NCBI GenBank assembly: GCA_021018995.1
Contig: CM037597.1
Span: 6,585,299 to 6,649,298 of the forward strand
Length of the DNA: 64,000 nt
Direction: 5' to 3'
Source of the DNA: Chloranthus sessilifolius
Taxonomy: Eukaryota > Streptophyta > Magnoliopsida > Chloranthales > Chloranthaceae
The translations under genes and the position numbers were made by a program. How positions within the stretch are numbered: the first letter of the stretch is position 1; each line of letters begins with the position of its first letter. The notes under the pieces are model-generated. The model ran no database searches. It saw nothing but the letters and a program-made list of their open reading frames with translations, and was not told the DNA's origin. Shown in pieces: positions 45,807 to 56,343 of this stretch.

Positions 45807-46770
45807 AAATCAACAACTAGATTTGACTCCAATCATACATACTTCATCGAGTTGATTATGGATCTTAGAACATATCTTTAATAATGACATACACTTCTTC
45901 AAATATTTTGAATTTAGACTTTACTAAATGGGAAATTATAGAGCAAGATAAGACAAAATTTTGATCAAGTGAGTCGTGAATTGCCCTGTCACATACCCCT
46001 GTCCGTGAATCGATACACAAGGACAAGATAGATGATCTTGTGTACGAGTCATGGACTGGGAGTCTTGGCAATTGTCAACTTAGAATTATTGAGACCCCCT
46101 GTTTTGCTAGACTGAGATTTCAGATAAAATTCATAAAAGTCTAAATCATAGAGAGCCTCCAAAATCTCAACTTTCTAATGGACCGTGAAATTCTATTTTA
46201 TAGGATTTGAGATCTCAGAAATATGGACTCCCATGACACAATTAAAGCCCATAAATAAAGGCCCAACTTGGTCCCTATTTGGGCCCTAATTAGATCTCAG
46301 GTCCGGCCTTTTTAATCTAGACTTCTACGCTTTAGTTCCAGTCCCCAACTTTTGTGAATTATGGGTAATTTCTTCGCCCTTTAAGCTCAATATTTGCCAT
46401 TAAAACAGCTTTGAAACCTACTCTGTTTCTCGTGCTACATCACTTAATATGGACATCAAAAGCACTAACTTATGTAATTATAATCTCATGATGATCTAAC
46501 AAAAGTTTTAAACTACCAAATCAACTTCCTCATTAAAACTAATTTACATGGGCCACACTAATTTACATGGGTCAGCTTCTCACAGTTAAAACTCCTAAAA
46601 TGGTTGGTGTTGAACCATGTTATGAGAAAACAATTGTTGACCTTTTTGGGGTCAGCTCAATTGGGCTTGGCTTTAGGTTAAACTTCTTAATGGGGTATGT
46701 TTTACGGATCCCATGGGCCATCGGCTCCGACCCACTTGACTGTTGGTCAAAACAAGACTTCTAAGCATAG
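45122..46770. other. Non-coding stretch
   Basis: No recognised gene; open frames here are short and fed by the TA microsatellite at 45751-45801. Confidence 0.55.
45751..45801. repeat. (AT)n microsatellite
   Basis: Uninterrupted AT run of about 51 bp. Confidence 0.95.
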
Positions 46771-46878
46771 AGTCATCGACTGGAATTAGGCAGCCATCAG
46801 CATAGGCATATATACCATGACCCTACACCAACGGCTGGAGTTAGGCAGCCATCGGCGTAAACTCTATTTTTTGTAGTG
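46771..46878. repeat. Isolated CACTA-like right end
   Basis: Ends TATTTTTTGTAGTG after two copies of GG(C/A)TGGA(A/G)TTAGGCAGCCATC. The terminal 14 bases complement the end at 38973, but the subterminal repeats belong to another family and the following triplet is ACC, not ACA. It probably marks a different, truncated CACTA-type element. Confidence 0.55.
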
Positions 46879-47112
46879 ACCTACAAAGGGTAAAGGTATC
46901 TTCTCAACGAATATGATATGCATATGAGTAATACACTTATCTACTGATGGAAAGGTAAACAACTGAATGTGTAAGAGTAAGAGGATGCTTATAAAACTCA
47001 ATTAAATTATGGCACCTCAGATCATATGGGAACTCAAAGAAGAAATTAGCCACTTAAACATCAGAAGTTGTGATATATTGTAGTACCATTCTGATTTGCC
47101 TTTAACAGTATC

Positions 47113-47810
47113 TGTTGAATAAGGTTACCAGTATCAATCGATTAAGTTTGAGAAGTCAACTACCGGTGTCAATCGATTGAGGTTGGAAAGTCAATCAATT
47201 GACTGATGGGTGGATTCAGATCCGCAGGTTTGAATATGTGGCTATTTTGGAAGATTGATTTAGCCAAAATATTTTCTAATGTGGTTTGGGGATTTTTTGG
47301 AAGTGTTTTGAATACTTGCAAGTTTTATGAGATTTGTAAGTTATGTTTCCAAAATTGTTTGGAGCCTATTTGCAGAAAGTTCCTCTAGGGATCCAGAGAG
47401 AGCTTGGTGAAAGTTTCACATGAGAAAATGGTGAGAATACTTTGAGAGAAAAAGTATTGAAGAATAGCTTGGGGATTGAAGATCCGATTGAAGCCTCTCT
47501 TGTCTCGGAATCGTGATTATATTCCGACGGATCTCTTCTCTGTTATTTGAAGGACTGCGTCCTTGGTTTAACAACGAATTTGTTGTTGAAGATCATGTTA
47601 GATCTTGATTGAGTTTGCACTAGAGAGAAAAGAGTGTGTGTGTTGTAAACATTCATAAAAATAGTGCATATACTCCCGTGGACGTAGCCCTCGATTGGGT
47701 GAATCACATAAATCTTTGTGTTGTGCGTGTGATTAATTTTTGCCTGAATCTTTTTATTTTTCTGCATTCATCGCGATAGGGAGTTCATAGTGTGGGTAGA
47801 ATTCCTAACA
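47113..47810 (+). repeat. 5' LTR of Copia element
   Basis: 698 bp. It has three TCAATCGATTGA-type palindromes (47134, 47169, 47191) where the 3' LTR has four; the missing 22 bp is one palindrome period. Confidence 0.93.
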
Positions 47811-47812
47811 AT

Positions 47813-47824
47813 TGGTATCAAAGC
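47813..47824 (+). promoter_or_regulatory. Primer-binding site (initiator tRNA-Met type)
   Basis: TGGTATCAAAGC, two bases inside the 5' LTR. It differs at one base from the usual TGGTATCAGAGC. Confidence 0.85.
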
Positions 47825-47839
47825 GAGGTTTACGCTACA

Positions 47840-50800
47840 ATGGCGATGAAGGTCTCGAATGCACTATTTGAGGTAGAGAAGTTTTCTGGGAAGAATAACT
47901 TCGCTTTGTGGCAAGTCAAGGTCATAGATCTCTTTATTCAACAAGGCATTGATGATGCCCTACCTGAAAAAGAGATGGGGAAGAAGGCAGAGATGTCCGA
48001 TGAAGAGTGGAACTCTATTGATAAGAGGACAGTAAGCACTATCTGATTGTGTTAGTCCGATGAAGTTCTGTATAATGTTCTTCACGAGAAGACGACCGTG
48101 GATCTATGGAAGAAGATGAAATCTCTCTACATGATAAAGTCATTGTCCAACCGACTCTTCATGAAGAAGCAACTCTACACCCTTCATATGAAGGCTGGTA
48201 CGCGTATTCATGACCATTTGAATTCGTTTAATAAAATAGTTAGTGAACTATTGAGCATTGAGGTGAAACTTGAAGAAGAAGATCTAGCACTTCTCTTGCT
48301 CACCTCATTGCCACCATCTTATGAGCACCTTGTTACCATATTAATTTATGATAAAGATACTATTGCCATCGAAGAAGTGACTGCTGCAATTATTTCCGAC
48401 GAATTGAAAAAACAGCCCGAATCTAGCTCCGAAGGGATTAATCTCTTACAGGTCCAAATCTAGAGGGGATAATAAATCCAGAGGGGATAATAAATCAACG
48501 AGAGGAAACAACAGGTCCAAATCTAGGGGTGACAGAAAGGATATTATTTGTTACTTCTGTAAGCAATCTGGACATATTCGCAAATATTACAAGCAGAGAT
48601 TGAATAATAATAAGGGTGATGAAGGGACTTCGCAACAAGCTAGTGTTGCTAAGTCAGATTTCGGTGAAGACCTATTGTGTGCATTGTTAAGCTCTAGTCA
48701 GTTTGATGATAGATGGATCCTAGATTTAAGGGCATCGTATCACATGTGTCCGTACAGGGATTGGTTTGACCAGTATAAGGTAGCCAATGGTGGGACATTT
48801 TTGATGGGGAATGACAATGTATGTGAAGCAGTGGGTATCGGTTCGATCAGAATCAAGATGTTTGATGGCTGTATTCGCACTCTTACTAAGGTTAGGCATG
48901 TGCCTGATCTGAAGAAAAATCTGATCTCGTTGGGGGCATTGGATGAGATAAGATGTCGTGCCATCCTAAAATCCGGTAAACTAAAGGTTGTACGTGGTGC
49001 TATGACTTTGATGAAAGGTAAAAAGATGGGAAATCTATATACTTTAGTAGGCAACACAATCAGTGGCAGTGGTATTGCGGCTACAAAAGATTCCAAGGAC
49101 CTCTTAGATTTGTGGAACAAAAGGCTTGATCACATGAGTGAACGTGGGCTGACAGTGTTCAAGAATAAGGCGATTTATGAAATTCAAACTTGTAAACTGA
49201 ATTTTTGTGAAGATTGTATCTTTGAGAAACAGAAGAAAATCAATTTCTCCACTGGAAAACACACTTTGAAGGGGCTGATTGATTACATACATTCAGATGT
49301 ATGAGGACCAGCTAAAGTCACTTCAATAGGTGGAGCCAACTATTTTGTGTCATTTATAGATGACTGCTCCAGGAAAGTTTGAGTGTATCCGATTAAAAAT
49401 AAATCAGATGTGTCTCAGAAATTCAGGCAATGGCAGAGTATGGTTGAAAAGCAGACAGACAGAAAGGTGAAGATTCTCATATTAGATAATGGTAGAGAAT
49501 ACTTGTCATCAGAGTTGAAGGCTTACTGTGAAAATCAAGGGATTGTTAGGCACTTAATAGTTCCTAAAAATCCTCAGCAAAATGGTGTAGCAGAGAGGAT
49601 GAACAAAACACTATTAGAAAAAGCACGGTGTATGTTGAACCATTTCGGCTTGAGTCATGGATTTTGGGCAGAGGCAGTGAACACGGCATGTTACTTGGTC
49701 AATCGGTCGCCTTCAGGGACATTGAACTCGAGAACTGCAGATGAGGTTTGATATGGAAGACATGGGAACTACTCTCACTTGAGGGTGTTTGGATGTGCGG
49801 CTTATGCATTACTTTAGGGAAGTGAACGATCCAAGTTGGATCCAAAATCTAAAAAGTGTGTCTTGATTGACTATGGTGAAGGAGTCAAGGGTTATCGTTT
49901 GTGGGATACACAATCTCACAAAGTGATAGTTGAAAGAGATGTTCCTTTCAACGAAGATGAGTTTCCGATGAAAAAGGCGGAAGACAAACCTCAGTCATCT
50001 GGTGAACCTTAGGTACAAGTTGATGTTGAGAGGCATGAGCAAGATGAAAAAGATAATGAAGACTCTGAGATAGAGCATGATGACACAGTTTCTCAAGACT
50101 TGTAGTCCCAAGTACCGGTTCAGACTACCTTGAGAAGATCAGAGAGGATGAAGAAATGTCCTGAAAAGTTTAAGGACATAGTTCCTTTAACACTTGCACG
50201 TATCACAGAGAATGGGGAACCAAGCACAGTTACAAAAGCTCGGGTGGATACAGATGCAGTAAAGTGGCAGTTAGTTATGGAAAAAGAATGTCAGTCACTT
50301 TTGAAGAATGTGACTTGGGATCTTATGAAACTTCCTAAAGGAAAGAGAGCCATCAGTTACAAATGGGTCTTTCGAAAGAAAGAAGGTGATAAGAGTGAAA
50401 GTCCAAAGTTTAAGGCAAGGCTAGTTGCAAAGGGGTTTTCTCAGAAAGAGGGTATCGATTATAATGAGATATTCTCTCTGGTTGAGAAACACACATTGAT
50501 TCACACGTTGTTGACAGTAGTTGCTCAGAAAGATCTCAAACTAGAACAGATGGATGTGAAAACAACTTTTCTCCATGGAGATCTTCAGGAAGAAATTTGT
50601 ATGAGACAGTCAGAAGGATTTAAAGTAGAAGGGTCAGAATCACTCGTTTGCAGATTAAAGAAATCCTTGTATGGTCTCAAGCAGGCACCCAGACAGTGGT
50701 ATAAAAAGTTTGATTCATATATGCTTGGCATAGGGTATCACAGGGGACAGTATGATTATTGTGTCTACTGGAAAGAGTATGGTAAATGGGAGAGAATCTT

Positions 50801-51788
50801 CTTAATTCTCTATGTAGATGATATGCTGATAACAACAAGAAACAAGGTTGAAATCAACAAGCTGAAGCAATCATTGAGCCAGAATTTTGAGATGAAGGAT
50901 CTTGATTCCGCAAATAAGATCCTAGGTATGGAAATCACGAGGGATCGTGAGAAGAAGATGCTTTGACTAACTCAAAGGACCTTTATTCAAAAGCTTTTTG
51001 AGAAATATAATATGAGTGATGCCAAGCCTGTATCAACTCCTCTAGCAGAGCATTTTAAACTCACAAAGAAAATGAGTCTGTCCACACATGACGAAAGGGA
51101 ATATAAAAAAAATATTCCGTATGTAAATGCCATTGAGAGTTTGATGTATGCCATGGTGAGTACACGTCCAAATTTAGCACAGGCCTTGAGTGTGGTTTGC
51201 AAGTATATGTCAAATCTGGGTAAGGAACATTGGCTTGCAGTGAAATGGATATTGAGATATCTGAAAGGTACAGCTGAACATGGTTTGATATTTGAAGGTG
51301 GAGATACAAGCAAGTTGGATCTCTACGGATATGTCAATTCCGACTATGCTGGTGATCTTGATAGAAGAAGGTCTACCATGGGGTACATGTTCGTCTTGGC
51401 AGGTGGAGCAATCAGTTGGAAGTCTATGATTCAAGGGATAATTGCGTTGTCAACTATAGAGGCCGAGTATATAGCGGCTACAGAGGTGGCTAAGGAAGCC
51501 TCATGGCTTAAAGGTTTGGTCAGTGAATTTAGTGAGGTTGATGATTGCACCGATATCTTCTGTAACAGTCAGAGTGCCATTCACCTAGCAAAGAACCAGG
51601 TCTTTCATGTTAGAACAAAGCATATAGATGTTCAATATCATTTTATCAGGGATATGATAGAAGATGGGAAAATATCGATTGAGAAGATCGATACGAAAGA
51701 GAACGCAGCGGACATGTTGACCAAGCTGGTTACGCATAATAAGTTTAGGCACTGCCTAAACTTGATTAACACTTGTCGAAGTTGTTGA
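47840..51788 (+). pseudogene. Copia gag-pol polyprotein, broken
   Basis: Gag starts at ATG 47840 (MAMKVSNALFEVEKFSGKNN); its zinc knuckle (CYFCKQSGHIRKYY, about 48550-48592) has Tyr where the last Cys is expected. The protease site reads DLRAS (about 48721-48735) in place of the usual D(S/T)GAS-type motif. Integrase: HMSERG pre-integrase region, first Asp in SFIDDCSRK, second in LDNGREY, Glu in QQNGVAERMNK. RT: AISYKWVFRKK, LEQMDVKTTFLHGDL, SLYGLKQAPRQWY and the intact YVDDML catalytic box. RNase H: LSTIEAEYIAATE and VRTKHIDVQYHFIRD. Lesions: TGA at 48044-48046 with another stop close by, stops and a frameshift in 48463-48600, then in pol frame near 49304, 49382, 49751, 49817, 50012, 50105 and 50966. 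Pol otherwise keeps one frame to 51788. Confidence 0.92.
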
Positions 51789-51836
51789 TGCCCATTGGGG
51801 CGGTGACGTGGTTGGGGATGAAACCGTGGTGGAGAT

Positions 51837-52566
51837 TGTTGAATAAGGTTTAATCCCAACCACTGGTATCAATCGATTGAGTTCGGAAAATCAATCGATT
51901 GAGTTTGAGAAGTCAACTACCGGTGTCAATCGATTGAGGTTGGAAAGTCAATCGATTGACTGATGGGTGGATCCAGATCCACAGGTTTGAATATGTGGCT
52001 ATTTTGGAAGATTGCTTTAGCAAAAATATTTCCTAATGTGGTTTGGGGATTTTTTGGAAGTGTTTTGAATACTTGCAAGTTTTAGGAGATTTGTAAGTTA
52101 TGTTTCCAAAACATGAAAAGCCTATTTGCAGAAAGTTTCTCTAGGGATCCAGAGAGAGTTTGGTAAAAGTTTCATGTGAGAAAACTGTGAAAATACTTTG
52201 AGAGAAAAAATATTAAAGAATAGTTTGGGGATTGAAGATCCGATTGAAGCCTTTCTTGTGTCGGAATCGTGATTATATTCCGACAGATCTCTTCCCTGTT
52301 ATTTGAAGGACTCCGTCCTTGGTTTAACAATGGATTTGTTGTTGAAGATCACGTTAGATCTTCATTGAGTTTGCACTAGAGAGAAAAGAGTGTGTGTGCT
52401 GTAAACATTCATAAAAATAGTGCATATACTCCTGTGGACGTAGTCCTCGATTGGGTGAACCACGTAAATCTTTGTGTTATGCGTGTGATTAATTTTTGTC
52501 TGAATTTTCTTAATTTTTCGCATTCATCGCGATAGAGAGTTCATAGTGTGGGTAGAATTTCTAACA
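51837..52566 (+). repeat. 3' LTR of Copia element
   Basis: 730 bp. Four TCAATCGATTGA palindromes at 51869, 51891, 51926 and 51948, i.e. two pairs each offset 22 bp. A purine-rich GGTGGAGAT precedes it. Confidence 0.93.
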
Positions 52567-52721
52567 GTATCAATAGGTAATCGATGTCCAAGCAACCTTC
52601 GCACAGCAAGAGCCTCCGAAGTACTTTCGTCTGATAATCGCAAACATCTTAAAAAGGCATCTGCACAAACCTGATCACGCAATGCCATTTCAGAATGGTG
52701 GACACCGGAGCTGGGCCCACC
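52567..52721 (-). pseudogene. Unidentified exon split by the Copia insertion
   Basis: On -, after acceptor GTTTAG, the frame reads GGPSSGVHHSEMALRDQVCA and then DAFLRCLRLSDESTSEALAV-RRLLGHRLPID, up to the Copia TSD. The host sequence resumes at 47112 with TVKGKSEWYYNISQLLMF in the same frame. I do not recognise the protein; it looks helical and coding-like, and may belong to the same gene as 53208-53895. How much of the sequence below 47112 is coding is unclear. Confidence 0.5.
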
Positions 52722-53207
52722 CTAAACTGCATATCCCGTAGAAACAGTTTTGACCATGATAAAAAAGCACTTGCAACCGGTAGAAACTCAAGAAGTGAGA
52801 TACACTACATTGATTCTGGATTTCATAAATTAACAATAGAAGTATTACTAATAATACAATGAGCGAACTTGAACTTAGCTTACACAAATATATAAAAAAT
52901 AAAAATATCTGGTCACAAGTTGAAGAGTGGAATAGGATCCTGTGCAAATTGGGTTTATAACCAATTAGCATATATCTGAATTTTGTTTTATGACTAAGTT
53001 GAAATTCCAAATGCACACACAAATTTAATTTGGGGACAGCTAATGTCAGCAAGAGTATATTGGTAATTAAAAAAATCTCACAAATCCACTCTTCCAAATC
53101 TGCAATAAGAGATAAGAAGGTAAAATACATAATGCAAAATAACAGATGGCTTGTTCAACCGCTAACTGGTAAAAAATTAATGTTTGAAGCAAAAAATATA
53201 CTTTCAC

Positions 53208-53895
53208 CTTCTGGCCTCGTTTGTGATGAAAGCGTAATTTGAAGCCAACCCAAGACAGTATCACACGTCAGATTTTCCTTCAGTTGACCAAGAGGAAGTA
53301 CTTTACTAACTTCACCTGATCTAGTCCTACTTCTTAATGGTTGAATAAGGGTATTCAAAAGAAAAGGAAGAATCCTCAAACAGCTTCTGTTTGCAGTTGG
53401 ACCAATGAAAAGTTTATTCAAAACATGTAAAAATAAAAAGAAAGCTTCGCCTGTATCCCATGTATTATCCTTGAAAAGGGTCAAAAGCAAAGCTATAAGA
53501 GCTCGCAATAATGGATCTTGAATATTCTCTATCTCATCACCTGAAGCAATCCATACATTGAAAAAATACACTTGGCCATTGGCTCCATGGATGAGGACCC
53601 CATCAAGTAAAATTCTGACTACAGAATACATCAGGTTTTCTGCAAGAGGAGAATAATTCTGACTACAGAATACATCAGGTTTACTACCCCCTTGCCACTT
53701 CCATGTGCACAATAATTCAACAGCAAGCCATGGTCGATTATAAGAAGCATGTGATGGAATCAGGCTGTTTGGTGCTTCTGCTGATGGTAACGATGAAGTA
53801 GGTGGCAGTAAGGCTGAACCAGCAATATCTCTGCCGGCTCCAAGACTTAAAATTAGCTCGTCAACAAAGGCAGCAAACTGGTGATGGCCTGACAC
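53208..53895 (-). CDS. Large exon of an unidentified ARM/HEAT-like plant gene (partial)
   Basis: On -, a 688-bp open exon runs from acceptor TTGATGGCAG to donor CCAGAAG|GTGAAA without a stop. The protein includes FAAFVDELILSLGAGRDIAG, YNRPWLAVELLCTWKWQGGS, LLRALIALLLTLFKDNTW, FLFLHVLNKLFIGPTANRSC and LRILPFLLNTLIQPLRSR: leucine-rich paired helices as in ARM/HEAT folds. It vaguely recalls the plant TEX10/IPI1-like ARM proteins, but I cannot confirm that. A further short piece (DLEEW) follows an acceptor near 53099. A 28-bp duplication is present (see findings). It may be a relic of a resident gene or a captured fragment; no first or last exon was seen. Confidence 0.6.
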
Positions 53896-55362
53896 CTGCC
53901 ATCAACGCATATTGAAACAAATCAATTTTGTAACTCTAAATTTTGGTAGAGCATGAAATAGGGAGCATTTTTCCATGAATTTTCTCGCTAATTTAGGGTA
54001 CTCATTCATATAGGTTTTTTCTGAAAGTATATACATATACATTTATATATATATATATATCAGATACCACAAGGTTCACAAAAAAGTAAATCAATCAATG
54101 ACTAGAATTCACTCTATAACATAGTTTACAATGTTGGCTGATACTGTTAAAACTCAGCAAAGTTGTTTCACTGTTGGAGGGCACCACTATAGCAAATAGC
54201 ATATATAATGCATTTTAGACGCACAAACATATGCCGGCGAATAGTGCCACACACACACACATATTCATACAGTGTTGTCAAAAGTGTTACACGCACCTGA
54301 GGTGAGAAGGATCTCAGGGGCTAACTGCAAAGGAGCAACGCTTTTTTTTACGGTTATGTTAATATAAAATAATATATTTCTATTAATAAATTATATTTTA
54401 CATTTTTATTAATAATTTGTAACATTAAAATTTTAAATATGTTTATAAATCAACATTTCTAATTTTTATACATAAATACATAAATTTTTAATTTTTACAC
54501 AGCATTGTTAACTTAGAATATGGAGAAGATAACAATAGGAACAATCTAAGCATATAAAGCAAGATCATTTCACGGTTTATGAATAAAAATTAGTTTCCGA
54601 AGCTCCTGCATTGACTCAAGTGATAGAACACTACCTTTGATTGAATAACAAAGACGATGAAGATGGAAGATGAAGATCGCCTGATCGATAATGAAGCTCC
54701 TGCATTGACAACAACTAAAACTCTATAAATTGAAAATCCTAAATAATTCAAAACATGTGAATTATGTCTTTGCAAAATCAAAACCTTAAATAATCGAGAA
54801 TGTATGAATCGTTCACTTAGCAAATCAATGAAATTCATATCTCACTATGTTTTGACAAATGAAATCCTCGATTCTCCTCAAATCTCATATTCGGAATCCC
54901 CTAATTTCTCCAATTTTCGAAAAATGTACGATTCCGAGTTTTTGAACCAAATCTACAGTCGATTAAATTACTACGAAGCTTCATTTTGCATATTTTGCTC
55001 AAATTTCATACCACATTCCCGAAATCAAACCTTGTCAGATCAAACAAATTCCAGACCACTCCTTGAGTTCTCAGCACCAAAAAAGCTCTAAAACTTTACA
55101 AAACCCTTAGAAAATGCATAGGAAAGGCTGAAATCTCTGTCGAAGCACAGATCGAGGTGAAAACTTCTGAAATCTGTGTCGGAGCACAAATCGAAGTGAC
55201 AATGCTCTGATTTGAGTTGAGAACAGAAGTAAAATCTAAGAACTTCCGAGCTTTTTCAGTTCTTGTGAAAGAGAAAAGGAGAGATTAGCCGAGAAGACGA
55301 AATGACTTCAAGTGTCTCCCGACGAAATGGCTAAGTTTTTTCTGATATGATATTTATAGTTA

Positions 55363-55437
<75 letters not shown>

Positions 55438-55507
55438 TATTTTTAGAGAGAGAGACAATGCTCATCAAGAGGCTGTCGTCTAGTGACAAATAAAAACAAG
55501 GGGTGGC
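53896..55507. other. Non-coding stretch with short repeats
   Basis: No gene recognised. Two 39-40-bp tandem units (GAAATCT(C/G)TGTCG(A/G)AGCAC) lie at about 55129-55206. A TA run lies near 54047-54060 and a CA run near 54249-54262. Confidence 0.55.
55366..55434. repeat. (GA)n microsatellite
   Basis: GA run with a single interruption (GAAAGA); another short run follows at 55446-55455. Confidence 0.95.
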
Positions 55508-55922
55508 GTTATATGCACCCATTTGTTTTGTGAATAACACATGCTTTCCCACCATAAAATTTGTTGAGTGATTTGAATCAAACGATATGGATCATTTTTC
55601 GTCCCAATCTCTCACACAATAGATCTTGTGATCATGACACAGCTATCATACGGTCACATGTTGGTCTAGAATTCACGTGGCACACATTCCGAGAAGTGAT
55701 TGTGATCAATGTGTACTATGAGAAAAAGGTATCAAGTCACCTTTTTGGGGATGTGTTGGAGGTGATATCAAAATCTGACCATCTGATAGGTGCAACCCGA
55801 TCTCAAGATCTATTGTGTAGAAGATTGGGATGAAATATAGTCTCCATCTTCTGATTCAAGACAGTCAATAATTATTTATGGTGAGAAAAGATGTGTACTC
55901 CAAGATAATGGGTGCATATAAC
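55508..55922. mobile_element. MITE family A, copy 3 (best preserved)
   Basis: Terminal inverted repeats GTTATATGCACCCATT and AATGGGTGCATATAAC are perfect. Inside, CACAATAGATCTTGTGATC pairs with inverted text near 55800-55820, and GAATCAAACGAT pairs with the segment ATCTTCTGATTC. The arms match copies 1 and 2. No coding capacity; the TSD is unclear, partly because the right end abuts a CACTA-type sequence. Confidence 0.8.
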
Positions 55923-56225
55923 ACTACACATATGGTATTTTGGTGTGCATTTGAGAGATGGCTTTAGCAGTCTCTATTGATCTTAGGAAGACTTTTGACA
56001 GACGGTCTTTCAAGTCGTTTCTAAAGGTTCCACCCATCTGAAACTTATGGAGATGGTTAAAGCCGTCTCCATGTGTCATTTTATATAGAAAGACGGCTAC
56101 AACCGTCTCGAATGCAATTATTGGAGACAACTTTTGGAAAGGTCGTCTCTAATAAAAGGTTATTGGAGACGGTTTCTAAAAGCTGACTCCAATATCCAAA
56201 TCCAATAAAAGGTTTTTTTGTAGTA
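55922..56225. repeat. CACTA-like end region with GGAGACGG inverted units
   Basis: Starts CACTACACATATGG and ends TTTTTTTGTAGTA, with foldback units around GAGATGG, AGACGGC and TTGGAGACGG, the same family as 38973-39285. It may be a 304-bp MITE or the right end of the large candidate element. Flanking triplets (TAA left, ACA right) do not support the MITE reading. Confidence 0.65.
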
Positions 56226-56343
56226 ACATTAATCACTTGAACATTTCAATTGATGATTGTGATCCATCTAATTTAGAATTGTTGTACCTTTTTAATTTAA
56301 GCGTTTAATTATAGTAAACTATATATATCATTTTGTGATTCAT

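Larger units (their letters stand above)
47113..52566 (+). mobile_element. Tork-like Ty1/Copia retrotransposon
   Basis: 5.45-kb element with LTRs 47113-47810 and 51837-52566 (TGTTG...TAACA), a perfect 5-bp TSD GTATC (47108-47112 and 52567-52571), an initiator-Met primer-binding site and a purine-rich tract. Domain order gag, protease, integrase, RT, RNase H is that of Copia; similarity through RT and RNase H suggests the Tork clade (Tnt1 group). Several in-frame stops make it non-autonomous. It lies in an exon-like stretch of a host gene fragment on -. Confidence 0.93.
38973..56225. mobile_element. Candidate Pack-CACTA element with captured gene fragments
   Basis: The left end reads CACTACAAAAAATATG, the right end TTTTTTTGTAGTA; both match the CACTA-superfamily terminus (the final base differs on the right). 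The 3-bp flanks are identical (ACA at 38970-38972 and 56226-56228), the expected CACTA TSD length. Both subterminal regions (38995-39280 and 55935-56205) consist of inverted units around ATTGGAGACGGC and GCCGTCTCCAAT. Between them lie, all on -, fragments of NADP-malic enzyme, calnexin, kinesin and at least one more gene, plus a later Copia insertion. No CACTA transposase was seen. Alternative: the two ends belong to separate small elements, since 55922 also begins CACTAC. Confidence 0.45.

Noticed and set aside
45631..45881. Open frames across the AT microsatellite
   Set aside because: They consist mostly of Ile-Tyr repeats produced by (TA)n.
38973..46878. Pairing the CACTA-like left end at 38973 with the GTAGTG end at 46878
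   Set aside because: The terminal 14 bases match, but subterminal repeats differ and the flanking triplets are ACA and ACC. The end at 56225 fits better on both counts.
52690..53130. 146-residue frame on - as an extension of the ARM/HEAT-like gene
   Set aside because: Only the first few residues after the acceptor near 53099 look coding; the rest is T-rich and reads like intron. A GTGAGA donor follows shortly.
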